A stretch of DNA of 64,000 nt from Candidatus Villigracilaceae bacterium (GTDB lineage: Bacteria; Chloroflexota; Anaerolineae; Anaerolineales; Villigracilaceae), in assembly GCA_026645935.1 (NCBI GenBank), contig JAPKMP010000017.1, forward strand, positions 27,755-91,754, read 5' to 3'. Within the stretch, counting starts at the first letter, position 1. Each line of letters begins with the position of its first letter. A program made the position numbers and the translations under genes. This document shows positions 44,301-51,836 of the stretch, one piece after another. The notes below the pieces were generated by a model. That model did no database searches. It was not told the origin of the DNA and saw only the letters and a list, made by a program, of their open reading frames with translations.

Positions 44301-44599
44301 TTTATAGAAGTTACATTGATTGGAAGGGTTATGATCCCACATCCCTCTGATGCTCTTAAATCCCAATTGTTTAATGTAATAGTATTTCCTGTTGCATTGT
44401 AAATTTCAATAAATTCATCACTTTCCCCATTAGGTCCTCTTGATCGAAACTCACTAATGAATATATTCAGCTGATCAAAAGATGAAAGAGGGCTTGCATT
44501 TACGCCTTTTAAATTAGACATAAATAGCCCTGCTAGGAAAACTGCAAGGTACAATAGTAAAAGGAATGATCGAAATTTATTGTTCAAAATAATTAACAA
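41387..44599 (-). CDS. Large exported lamin-tail-domain protein
   Basis: About 1070 residues. N-terminal signal (SFLLLLYLAVFLAGLFM), an LTD domain (about 45-200; NIFISEFRSRGPNGESDEFIEIYN, WDLRASEGCGIITL), then Ig-like/Big repeats (TVTINQSLTQVDPASALPINFTVAFNEPI and TVTINQSGSQIDPTNALPINFTVQFSEPI, about 90 residues apart), a second LTD (INEVAWAGTTSSLTGDEWIELYN), a TPTPSSTPVPTSTP linker, and a third LTD (INEILARPGF...DEFVEIKNL). Probably a cell-surface protein. Start is not clear: TTG at 44599 or 44587. The 5' part is AT-rich and the 3' part GC-rich. Confidence 0.9.
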   Translation of the reverse strand: MLIILNNKFRSFLLLLYLAVFLAGLFMSNLKGVNASPLSSFDQLNIFISEFRSRGPNGESDEFIEIYNATGNTITLNNWDLRASEGCGIITLPINVTSINTTLAPGQYFLLGNTVGYSGSAPLDMDLFGSDLIQDNGGIALVNNSGVIIDQVGMCNTTAYREGTQLSAMSGNANQSYERRFGGSAGSCRDTDNNATDFILNSTTSNPQNFASAVVPCLAVISTISSIGDGVYLDTSGLVIDVNLIFSNIVTVTGSPTLLIEAGATDRPAVYAGGSGTNTLTFNYTIQPGDNTNDLDYAGYNALSLNGGTIVGASGNATLILPKPGNPGSLSATRNIQIDNTSTTPTLLSFTRQNPTSQFTNADELIFRITFNEAVEGVDLVGENDFDVIGVTGPAVTVSRIENGRIYDLRITGGDLINLNGTVELDLTVAHGITDIGGNSLPNTQPSTEETYSVDNIRPTVTINQSLTQVDPASALPINFTVAFNEPIDATTFTTADIRQNGTATGITWSIINSGDNQNFTLSAIASSAGTIVPSLNAGTDSIVVVRDLAGNHNQASGGGDNSVTFNDTVPPTVTINQSGSQIDPTNALPINFTVQFSEPINTATFTAADVTQSGTAASVVWNIANSGDNRIFTLSATSSGYGTIVPSISINRVTDLSGNNNAASTSTDNSVTFAASSARSIIINEVAWAGTTSSLTGDEWIELYNTTNATVNITGWTLRAADGTPSITLSGTIPAGGYFLLERDDDSTVSDIPADQVYTGELSNSGEALSLRDGSGTVIDTANGNGGSWPKGSSSTYETMERIGTSTESDSSWLTNTSAKRNGKNANGGNILGTPKNANSQAATPTPSSTPVPTSTPIPTRVVIDPRPIINEILARPGFDWNQDRKADVFDEFVEIKNLTAIDISLSGWKLDTVNGKKSFSLPAVTLKPGERIVFYSKETNLLLSDGGETVRLINSNGKIYDAFTYNVARAEDASFCRLPDGNPGDSWFEDCTPTPNLANTREGQAPESIDGAGSPVCNLPDTIPLDFFIPECHGYGAGIWNPFYWDFTNWIDKLWIKQADEKWRTFIE

Positions 44600-44612
44600 T
44601 TATATTGAGTTA

Positions 44613-45494
44613 CTAGCTTTCACATCCTATTCCGTCATTATCTCCATCAAATCGGTGTGGGTCAGGCGGTAAAACCTTAAATCTCCTAAATCCAACATCT
44701 TTACAATCTAAATCTGGTGGAGGAGGAGGAATACAAACATCCGGATATGAAGGATGACAATTTCCAGAAGGATTGTTTGCTGGCGTATTTAATATTGTTG
44801 GTGGCTGTGTTGGGCTCTGCCAAATACCAATTTTTGACGTCATTGCAATTTGCTCAGCATTCGCAATTGTCTGATCACAAGCAGTATCTGGCGGGTACGA
44901 TGAAGCACGTGCATAACCACTCGATACTAGCTCGCGATTTACAAAAATATTATCTACTATAACATATCTAAGCAATCGCCCAAATCTATCAGTGTCGGAA
45001 ATATCTCTGACAAGAAAAACCTCTTTGCCATAAATCAACTCCGTGTTTTTTTGGGTTGCTTCTGTACTATAAAATCCTCCGGTTGTTTCCGGCGCATCGA
45101 TTCCAATATATCTTATGCTATAAACTTTTTCGTCAATAAGTACTTTAATTGTATCTCCATCTACAACCTCGACCACCTTTCCCGTTTCAAAGACACTAGA
45201 TACAGACAAGCAAGAAGCATCATGCACTTGTTCCCAAACAGGTGTATTCGTCGGAAGCAATGTCGGAGTGGAAGTAGGTGTTGTCGTTTGGGTTGGTTGG
45301 GCAAATGCTGTTTGGGTTAACTTCAATGAATAATCGCTCTTCGCAGTCTCAAAAGCTTGCGTGAATATCAAACCCACATCCAAAGTCGGTTCAGGTGTCG
45401 CGGTCGACCCACATGCAAAAACAACAATGTCCATGAGTATGATTAAATAGAATACTCGACTATGATTACCAAGTTGAAAGTGTTTAGAATGCAT
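44613..45494 (-). CDS. Thermonuclease-like lipoprotein with Excalibur domain
   Basis: 293 residues from ATG 45494 (GGAG site upstream). Signal with a lipobox-type VFACGST, Thr-rich linker, then an SNase domain (GKVVEVVDGDTIKVLID, RYIGIDAPETTG, DRFGRLLRYVIVD, NRELVSSGYARASS), whose catalytic Asp/Arg/Glu pattern is present in substance (RYIGIDAPE, DRFGR, E in NREL). C-terminal Excalibur calcium motif is DGDNDGIGCES. Secreted nuclease that may degrade external DNA. AT-rich like its neighbours. Confidence 0.88.
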   Translation of the reverse strand: MHSKHFQLGNHSRVFYLIILMDIVVFACGSTATPEPTLDVGLIFTQAFETAKSDYSLKLTQTAFAQPTQTTTPTSTPTLLPTNTPVWEQVHDASCLSVSSVFETGKVVEVVDGDTIKVLIDEKVYSIRYIGIDAPETTGGFYSTEATQKNTELIYGKEVFLVRDISDTDRFGRLLRYVIVDNIFVNRELVSSGYARASSYPPDTACDQTIANAEQIAMTSKIGIWQSPTQPPTILNTPANNPSGNCHPSYPDVCIPPPPPDLDCKDVGFRRFKVLPPDPHRFDGDNDGIGCES

Positions 45495-45932
45495 ATTTTT
45501 TCTTATCTCCAATAAGATTTACTTACAACATGGAAAATTAGTAAATTAATAAAAAAAAGACGAGAAATAGAGAATTTCAACGTCTTGTTCAAACCTTCTC
45601 ATATTTTGAAAGTACTTTGCTGCCTTCGTTCAGCGCTAAGTTATTTGTACTAAAAAAATACCCTATCGATATTTGATTTTGAAGTTATTGCTTTTATTGT
45701 TCGCAGTATAGGAATCAAAAATATCTGTTGTTTTTGTTAAATGTTTAAATGATTCGCAAAAGATGACAAAAACAAGCATTAACCATTTTCGAAAGCGATT
45801 TATATAGTTTGTCAACATACAAGCTCCCTGTATCATCAGCTGAACAAACCGATGGTAATAATATACTAGCACTTCTATGTAACAATTTCATTAATTAATC
45901 TTTGCACAAAAGATAATTTTTATCTAATTTAG
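45495..45932. other. AT-rich stretch without a convincing gene
   Basis: Between the nuclease gene and the 103-residue ORF. A 69-codon frame at 45663-45872 (minus) reads MLVYYYHRFVQLMIQ and is low-complexity, so I do not call it. The sequence around 45590-45660 contains only weak promoter-like words. Confidence 0.5.
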
Positions 45933-46244
45933 CTATAATACTTTTCCGCCAAGCAACCCAATGAAAGCAGCGATACCAGATGTAAAGCTATATTTTAGTG
46001 TTTCTATTACATCATCAACTCGCAAACCGGGATCGTTTTCTGGATAAATAAGGCTGAGACTAATATATCCCGCAAGGCTGATAAAAGTAAATGACGTTGT
46101 GATGATTAGAATTATCTTAAATGCCGGGGTAAGGGAGACGCGCCGCGATTCTGATTGATGCTGAGAATATCGATTACTTGACCCACGAGGATTTACCCGT
46201 TGGGCGCTTCTTTTTTTTTGTGCTCGTCGTATATTACTTGCCAT
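45933..46244 (-). CDS. Small single-pass membrane protein
   Basis: 103 residues: basic hydrophilic N terminus (MASNIRRAQKKRSAQRVNPRG), one helix (FKIILIITTSFTFISLAGYISLSLIY), then LRVDDVIETLKYSFTSGIAAFIGLLGGKVL which may be a second helix. In the AT-rich island. No family recognised. Confidence 0.55.
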   Translation of the reverse strand: MASNIRRAQKKRSAQRVNPRGSSNRYSQHQSESRRVSLTPAFKIILIITTSFTFISLAGYISLSLIYPENDPGLRVDDVIETLKYSFTSGIAAFIGLLGGKVL

Positions 46245-46266
46245 GATTGAGCAACCCCATATGCGG

Positions 46267-46467
46267 TTATTTTTTTACTTTACTTACGATTTCTTTACTT
46301 AAAATATAACCTTTACCATTTTTACTAATGGTCAAGTGAGTTAAAAGTGAGGGGTTTAAGAATGATTCCCTAACTATGGCAACTAGCAACTTGAAAAATG
46401 AATATTTTATGTAATTATCATTTTCTTTAGTTGATGTTGAACCTGCGTTCTTTATTTTTCCATTCAT
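46267..46467 (-). CDS. Possible small ORF, uncertain
   Basis: 66 residues, MNGKIKNAGSTSTKENDNYIKY...SKVKK, basic and AT-rich. No homologue recognised and no clear ribosome-binding site. Kept as a low-confidence call because it follows the 103-residue gene on the same strand. Confidence 0.25.
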   Translation of the reverse strand: MNGKIKNAGSTSTKENDNYIKYSFFKLLVAIVRESFLNPSLLTHLTISKNGKGYILSKEIVSKVKK

Positions 46468-46513
46468 AAGTCGAATTCCCTATTTTTCATAAGCCATAAC
46501 TTCTTTTAGAAAA

Positions 46514-46783
46514 TTAGGATTGATTATACCTGTCAAACGTCAATTCGTCCATTTGACTTTTACGAAAGGCATCGAAGGCCGCCACCGGCTTTGCCTCCAC
46601 CACCCCGGCGCGCGGAGAGAAGGTCCCTGCGCACAAGGCGAGGATGAAAACCAGCACGAGAGCGATGCGGGGAAAACAATTCCGTTTGGACACGGGAAGG
46701 CTTGGGCGTGGATTCGGCGCAGGGGGGCAAAGTCTGCTTTGGGCGAGGAAAGAGGCGGACAACTTATCGGGGCGCGAGTCCAC
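46514..46783 (-). pseudogene. Truncated exported protein at the border of the AT-rich island
   Basis: 89 residues: a GC-rich N-terminal part with a signal-like helix (CFPRIALVLVFILALCAGTF) and the start of a mature region (VVEAKPVAAFDAFRK), then a sudden change to AT-rich sequence just before the stop (DELTFDRYNQS). This looks like the 5' end of a gene cut by the island's left border near 46,545. May instead be a real short protein. Confidence 0.35.
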
Positions 46784-46858
46784 GTACGAAAATTATACCC
46801 TTATAGCAGGGCACAAGCACCCTTCGCGGGCGCATATATTCCACCCTATAAGTAAGTC

Positions 46859-46898
46859 AGGTGACGGTCATGACGCCGCGGCGTCATGACCGTCACCT
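46859..46898. repeat. Perfect 40-base palindrome downstream of spoVS
   Basis: Each half is AGGTGACGGTCATGACGCCG; the axis lies between 46878 and 46879. It is 8 bases past the spoVS stop. No T-tract on either side, so it is not a classic terminator; could be a protein-binding site or a cruciform. Confidence 0.85.
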
Positions 46899-46905
46899 CT
46901 GAAAT

Positions 46906-47196
46906 CTATGAACCGGCTGGAACTGGTGGCGCAGGATTACGCGGTTCGACCACCAGTTTGATGGCGGTGCGCACCTTGTCTTCGATCTCCACATCCACGA
47001 ACTCGGGGACACAAACCACATCGATCCCGTCGTTCTTGAGATAACTGGAGGCAAGCACGAGAGCCTTCACTGCCTGATTGACGGCGCCTGCTCCAATCGC
47101 TTGCACTTCGGCCCGTTTATGTTCGCGAATCACCCCCGCGATCGCCCCGGCGACGGCAGAGGTACGGGAGTTGGCTGAAACTTTGATCATATCCAT
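46906..47196 (-). CDS. spoVS: Stage V sporulation protein S-like
   Basis: 96 residues. MDMIKVSANSRTSAVAGAIAGVI, QAIGAGAVNQAVKALVLAS, and VVCVPEFVDVEIEDKVRTAIKL are nearly identical to SpoVS of firmicutes and Thermus. Small basic protein with an Alba-like fold, present in many non-spore-formers with unknown role. The ATG at 47196 has a GGGAGG site. Lies at the edge of the candidate oriC. Confidence 0.95.
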   Translation of the reverse strand: MDMIKVSANSRTSAVAGAIAGVIREHKRAEVQAIGAGAVNQAVKALVLASSYLKNDGIDVVCVPEFVDVEIEDKVRTAIKLVVEPRNPAPPVPAGS

Positions 47197-47224
47197 GGCA
47201 ACCTCCCAGGGTTGGCAAAGTGGG

Positions 47225-47630
47225 GACAGGATTTATTTGTGGATTGTACAGGAATACCATAAGAGATTCAATTGGTATATAAGTATGATAATGGATTCGT
47301 AATAATAGTAGGGGCTGTGGATGATGTGGATAAGATGAATATAGCCCCACATCTGGACGAAACCCGCGCGCCTCCCCCCAGACTTGAGGTTGACTCGCCG
47401 ACCCATGCCTGACTCTCGTTGTGGATTTTTTTCGGATAACTTTTCCGCAGGAGCATTCAGGAATTTATAACTTCAAGTCGATTTTCCATATATTGGATTT
47501 ATTGAAATCAGCCCCCCATATTTAGGGGTGCCATTTTTCTAATCAAAAACTAAAAAGCCTCGGCAAGGACGCTGTTGTCCACAGGGGAGAGGACTTTTCC
47601 ACAGATTACTGGCACTTATCCACAGAAAGG
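47225..47630. other. Candidate chromosomal replication origin (oriC)
   Basis: Two exact DnaA boxes (TTATCCACA): TGTGGATAA at 47325-47333 and TTATCCACA at 47616-47624. Three with one mismatch: 47316-47324, 47575-47583 and 47595-47603. Weaker copies at 47238 and 47420. AT-rich tracts at 47225-47310 and 47461-47560 could be the unwinding element. The left boxes point to minus and the right to plus. The 574-base gap between spoVS and pyrC contains no gene. Confidence 0.6.
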
Positions 47631-47770
47631 AGGGTCAGAATCGCATAGTTGTCTAAACAAATAATCCGAAATATGGGAGGCAGATGGGATTTTTCGGATA
47701 GTAATGGCTGGAATTGTGAAAAAATATACCATTCACCAGACCCGACAGCTTTCAAAAAACCTGTCATGTC

Positions 47771-48841
47771 TCATCTCACATTCCTGCCAGAACCTGGCTT
47801 TGCCAGCACTTTCCCATCTTCGAATGCGGTCTTTCCACGTAAAACAACCTTGCGAACCTTCCCCCTCACCTTCCATCCTTCGAAAGGAGTCCAGCCGCAG
47901 CGCGTGAATTGATCCGCTGCTTTGATCTCATAGACGGCGTTTTCATCCACTTCCACCCAGGTTTCAGGCTGGTCGGGCAGGTGGAAGATGCGTTTTGGGT
48001 TGGTAGAGAGTCTTTGCACTACATCGTCAATCGTCAGCCGTCCATCGTCCACAGCCGTAAGCAACAAAGGCAGCAATGTCTCCAGACCGGGGAAACCCGG
48101 CGGTGGATTCTCGCCATCCTTTTCAGCCAAAGTATGCGGCGCATGGTCGGTGGCGAAGCAATCGATCGCGTCCAGATTTATCCACAGGCTATCCACATCC
48201 TCTTTTGTCGCGAGCCGCGGGCGGACTTCGGTTCTGCCCTCACCCCCAACCCCCCTCCCTGAGGGAGAGGGGCGAAGGGAAGAGGTTAGGAACAAATGAT
48301 GCGGGCAGACTTCGCATGTGACCTTGATGCCCTTTTCCTTTGCGGCTTTGATGAGCAGGATTTCTTCCTTCAATGAAACATGGGCGATGTGAATTGGATG
48401 ATCGTAAATTGCAGAAAAAAGAATCGCCGCAGCCATCGTCCGGCTTTCCGAGTGCATCACCATGGGCGCTGATTTGGGGAATTTCTGGAAGTGCGGGGTC
48501 CACAGGGTCATGTCGTCGAGGCGCAATTCGCCAAAGGTGGAGTCAAGGTACATCTTCAGCCCGGCAGCCTTCGGCGCGAGCGAAGCGGCGACATCCGGAT
48601 TATCGGGTCCCGCGCCGATGTATTGACCGTAGTCACAGCGGGCTTTGGCTTTCGCGGCACTTAATGCCAATTCAAGGGTCGCTTCATCGAAGATGGGCGG
48701 TTTGGTATTCGGCATCGCGAGGATGGTCGTCACTCCACCGGCAAGCGCGGCTTGGGTGGCGGTGTCCCAATCCTCTTTGTGAGTTTGGCCTGGTTCGCGG
48801 ACATGCACGTGGGGGTCGATCAAACCTGGGAGTTTCAACAT
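47771..48841 (-). CDS. pyrC: Dihydroorotase
   Basis: 357 residues from ATG 48841 (MLKLPGLIDPHVHVREPG). Cyclises N-carbamoyl-aspartate in pyrimidine synthesis. Metal ligands are seen in DPHVHVREPG, VMHSES, HIAHVS and TDHAPHT. At residues about 187-203 a short repeat (48236-48282) is in frame, encoding SLRPSPSGRGVGGEGRT between VCPHHLFL and EVRPRLATKED. Separate from the other pyr genes. A frame extending upstream to 49012 is unlikely because it overlaps the desaturase promoter. Confidence 0.93.
   Translation of the reverse strand: MLKLPGLIDPHVHVREPGQTHKEDWDTATQAALAGGVTTILAMPNTKPPIFDEATLELALSAAKAKARCDYGQYIGAGPDNPDVAASLAPKAAGLKMYLDSTFGELRLDDMTLWTPHFQKFPKSAPMVMHSESRTMAAAILFSAIYDHPIHIAHVSLKEEILLIKAAKEKGIKVTCEVCPHHLFLTSSLRPSPSGRGVGGEGRTEVRPRLATKEDVDSLWINLDAIDCFATDHAPHTLAEKDGENPPPGFPGLETLLPLLLTAVDDGRLTIDDVVQRLSTNPKRIFHLPDQPETWVEVDENAVYEIKAADQFTRCGWTPFEGWKVRGKVRKVVLRGKTAFEDGKVLAKPGSGRNVR
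48236..48282. repeat. Repeat inserted in frame into pyrC
   Basis: CCCTCACCCCCAACCCCC followed by the hairpin CTCCCTGAGGGAG, AGGGGCGAAGGGAAGAGG. This is a short element of a kind usually seen between genes in many bacteria, here within the coding sequence without shifting the frame. Confidence 0.75.
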
Positions 48842-48917
48842 GAGGAAAGTATACGGCTTTTTTAATCGTTCTGCATTATCATCCATAGGTAAAACCAACC
48901 TTTTTCGGAGGGCATCC

Positions 48918-49925
48918 ATGAGCATTGGACAGATCAAATGGCAATCGATCGTTGCCAAATACGCATATCCCGAAACCTGGCGCAGTCTGTGGCAGGTCTT
49001 CAATTCGGTCATCCCGTTCTTCGCGCTTTGGTATCTTGCATACCTTAGCTTGCAGGTCGGCTACTGGCTGACGTTGTTATTGACCATCCCCGCCGCCGGG
49101 TTCATGGTGCGGATGTTCATCATCTTCCACGACTGCTGTCACGGCTCGTTCTTCAAGACGAAACTGGCCAACGACCGCCTCGGCCTTCTCCTCGGTGCGG
49201 CGGTCTGGACTCCCTACTATAGCTGGAAACATTCGCATGCCATCCATCACGCCACAGCCGGCGACCTGGACCGGCGCGGAATCGGCGACGTGTACACGAT
49301 GACTGTGGAGGAATATCTCGCCGCTCCCTGGTACAAAAAATTCGGCTACCGTGTGATGCGCAACCCCTTCATCCTGTTCACCATCGGTGCGTTGATCGTC
49401 TTCGTCTTCGCGCACCGCTTCTGGGACCGTGGCTCGGGGAAGCGCGAGAAAAACAGCGTAGTGTGGACGAACCTTGCCCTGCTCGGTTTTGTCGGCTGGA
49501 CGATCCACATCATTGGCTGGCAGGCGTATCTGCTGGTGGAACTTCCCATTTTGTTGATGGCTTGCGGGGCGGGCGTCTGGCTCTTTTACGTCCAGCATAA
49601 CTTCGACCCGACCTACTGGGAGCGCCACAAGGATTGGAACTTCTTTAACGCCGGGATGGATGGCAGTTCCTACTATAAACTTCCCAAGGTCCTGCAATGG
49701 TTCACGGGAAATATCGGCTTCCATCACATCCATCACCTCAGCCCGAAGATTCCCAACTACAAGCTGGAGCAGTGCCACGAGGAAAACCCGATGTTCCAGA
49801 TCGAGCCGCTGACGGTCCGCGACAGTTTGAAGTCGTTGTACTTCCGCCTGTGGGACGAGAAGGAAAAGATGCTGGTCGGCTGGAAGGCGTTGAGGAAATA
49901 CAAACTGCAGATGCAGAAGACGTAA
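48918..49925 (+). CDS. Fatty acid desaturase (delta-12/omega-6-like)
   Basis: 335 residues with ATG at 48918 and CGGAGGG upstream. The three histidine boxes that bind the diiron centre are HDCCH, HSHAIHH (KHSHAIHHATAGDLD) and HIHHLSPKIPNY; four to five membrane helices. Introduces a cis double bond into membrane lipid acyl chains, requiring oxygen. A terminator follows at 49933. Confidence 0.93.
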   Translation: MSIGQIKWQSIVAKYAYPETWRSLWQVFNSVIPFFALWYLAYLSLQVGYWLTLLLTIPAAGFMVRMFIIFHDCCHGSFFKTKLANDRLGLLLGAAVWTPYYSWKHSHAIHHATAGDLDRRGIGDVYTMTVEEYLAAPWYKKFGYRVMRNPFILFTIGALIVFVFAHRFWDRGSGKREKNSVVWTNLALLGFVGWTIHIIGWQAYLLVELPILLMACGAGVWLFYVQHNFDPTYWERHKDWNFFNAGMDGSSYYKLPKVLQWFTGNIGFHHIHHLSPKIPNYKLEQCHEENPMFQIEPLTVRDSLKSLYFRLWDEKEKMLVGWKALRKYKLQMQKT

Positions 49926-49932
49926 ATTTAGG

Positions 49933-49968
49933 TGACTGTCACGTTCAAAAGTGGCAGTCATATTTTTT
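49933..49968 (+). terminator. Terminator after the desaturase gene
   Basis: Stem TGACTGTCAC / GTGGCAGTCA with an 8-base loop, then TATTTTTT. Confidence 0.85.
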
Positions 49969-50060
49969 AAGATGAAAGTCACAGAAAGCCGGGGCAGGCG
50001 TCGGCGCGGAAGAGGCGGATGTTATAATCCCGCCAACATTTTGCTAGGAGATTCGGAAAG

Positions 50061-51605
50061 ATGGCATATCAAAACGTAAAAGTCCCCGCGGGCGGGGCGA
50101 AGATTTCAATTCAACATGGGAAGTTGAACGTCCCCGATAACCCGATCATCCCGTTCGTGGAGGGCGACGGCACGGGGCGCGACATCTGGCGCGCCTCGGT
50201 GCGTGTGTTCGACGCGGCGGTGGAGAAGGCATATGGCGGCAAGCGCAAAATCCATTGGATGGAAGTGTACGCGGGCGAGAAGTCGTTCAAGATGTTCCAA
50301 AGCTGGCTGCCCGATGAGACCACCGAAGCGTTTAAAGAATTTCTGGTGGGAATTAAAGGTCCGCTGACCACGCCGATCGGTGGCGGCATCCGCTCGTTGA
50401 ACGTTCAACTTCGCAAATTGCTCGATCTGTACGTCTGCCTGCGCCCGGTGCGCTGGTATAAGGGCGTTCCTTCGCCGGTTAATCATCCCGAATACGTGGA
50501 TATGGTCATCTTCCGCGAGAATACCGAGGACATTTACGCCGGTATCGAATTTGCAAACGGAACCGAAGACAACAAGAAGTTCAAGGAATTGTTCAAGGAA
50601 GCCTTCCCGAAGGAATATGCCAAGATGCGCTTCCCGGATACTGCGGGCATCGGCTTGAAACCTGTATCGGTGGAAGGCACCGAACGGCTCGCGCGGGCTG
50701 CGATCCAATATGCGCTGCTCAACAAACGCAGGAGCGTGAACTTTGTCCATAAGGGCAACATCATGAAGTTCACCGAAGGCGCGTTCAAGGACTGGGGTTA
50801 CGCCCTCGGCAAGCGCGAGTTCCGAAACGACGTGGTGACCGAGCGCGAGAGCTGGATCCTCGGCAACAGAGAGAAGAACCCGAACTTGAGCGCGGAAGAC
50901 AATGCCAAGATGGTCGACCCCGGCTTTGACATGATGTCCCCCGCCCAGCAGGGCGATATCAAAGCCGAAGTGGAAGAAGCGTTGAAATTGTGGCCCACTC
51001 ACGGCGACGGCAAATGGAAATCGAAATTACTGTTGAAAGATTCGATCGCCGATGTCACGCTTCAGTTCGTGCTCATCCGCCCGCGCGATTACGATGTGAT
51101 CGCCACCATGAACCTGAACGGTGACTACCTGTCCGATGCGCTTGCGGCGCAGGTGGGCGGCATCGGCATCGCCCCCGGCGCGAACATCAACTATGTGACG
51201 GGTCACGCCATCTTCGAGGCGACTCACGGCACCGCGCCCAAGTACGCCGACCTGGATAAAGTGAATCCCGGCTCGGTGATCCTCTCCGGTGAGATGATGC
51301 TGCGTTACATGGGCTGGACCGAAGCCGCGGATCTGATCGTGAAGGGTATGGAAGGCGCGATCGCGGCGAAAACCGTCACCTACGATTTTGCCCGCCTAAT
51401 GGACAAACCGACCGAGGTGAAATGCTCCGAGTTCGGCGACGCGATCATCAAGTGGATGGATAAGAGTCCTGAGTTGAAAGTTGAAGGTTCCAAGTTGAAG
51501 GTTACTAAGGTAGCGAAGAAGGCGGCTTCAAAAAAGATAGTTACGAAAAAAGCGGCTAAGAAAGTTGTAAAGAAAACATCCGCAAAGAAAAAAGGCAGAA
51601 AGTAG
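50061..51605 (+). CDS. icd: NADP-dependent isocitrate dehydrogenase with lysine-rich tail
   Basis: 514 residues. Standard core: [57 protein letters not shown] and [13 protein letters not shown]. The ordinary protein ends near residue 470; then residues 480-514 have 16 lysines in 35 positions, in [15 protein letters not shown] and [11 protein letters not shown] units, like histone H1 or mycobacterial HupB tails. Upstream DNA of the tail contains repeated GTTGAAAGTTGAAGGTT-like words. Function of the tail is unknown; DNA binding is a speculation. Followed by a strong terminator. Confidence 0.95.
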   Translation: MAYQNVKVPAGGAKISIQHGKLNVPDNPIIPFVEGDGTGRDIWRASVRVFDAAVEKAYGGKRKIHWMEVYAGEKSFKMFQSWLPDETTEAFKEFLVGIKGPLTTPIGGGIRSLNVQLRKLLDLYVCLRPVRWYKGVPSPVNHPEYVDMVIFRENTEDIYAGIEFANGTEDNKKFKELFKEAFPKEYAKMRFPDTAGIGLKPVSVEGTERLARAAIQYALLNKRRSVNFVHKGNIMKFTEGAFKDWGYALGKREFRNDVVTERESWILGNREKNPNLSAEDNAKMVDPGFDMMSPAQQGDIKAEVEEALKLWPTHGDGKWKSKLLLKDSIADVTLQFVLIRPRDYDVIATMNLNGDYLSDALAAQVGGIGIAPGANINYVTGHAIFEATHGTAPKYADLDKVNPGSVILSGEMMLRYMGWTEAADLIVKGMEGAIAAKTVTYDFARLMDKPTEVKCSEFGDAIIKWMDKSPELKVEGSKLKVTKVAKKAASKKIVTKKAAKKVVKKTSAKKKGRK

Positions 51606-51616
51606 CGAATCAAAAA

Positions 51617-51649
51617 GGTCGAGACTATTTCAGTCTCGACCTTTTTTTT
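51617..51649 (+). terminator. Terminator after icd
   Basis: Perfect stem GGTCGAGACT / AGTCTCGACC with five-base loop and a run of eight T. Confidence 0.95.
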
Positions 51650-51652
51650 AAT

Positions 51653-51732
51653 TGTCACCCTGAGCGGCAGCGAAGGGTCTCTGGGATCGGCGTGGAGATG
51701 CTTTGTGGCGCCTCGCGCCGCTCCGCATGACA
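51653..51732. repeat. Repeat family GTCACYCTGAGCGG, copy 1
   Basis: Begins GTCACCCTGAGCGG and ends CTCCGCATGACA, with GAGATGCTTTGTGGCGCC inside. A second copy in the same orientation is at 53972-54051; the two flank the cytochrome b genes. Confidence 0.75.
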
Positions 51733-51836
51733 TCGAAAAGGGGCAAAATAAAATAGGTGGCAACTTGGATGATTTATCTTCACGAAGATATAAAAAGACC
51801 GCATCGAGCGATGCGGTCTCCTGTATGGGTCGTGGA

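Noticed and set aside
45663..45872. A 69-codon minus-strand frame in the AT-rich region
   Set aside because: Low complexity, no ribosome-binding site and no recognisable pattern; expected by chance in AT-rich DNA.
47641..47770. Possible small ORF right of the DnaA boxes
   Set aside because: Frames around 47649-47912 overlap the pyrC 3' end in antisense and show no coding pattern.
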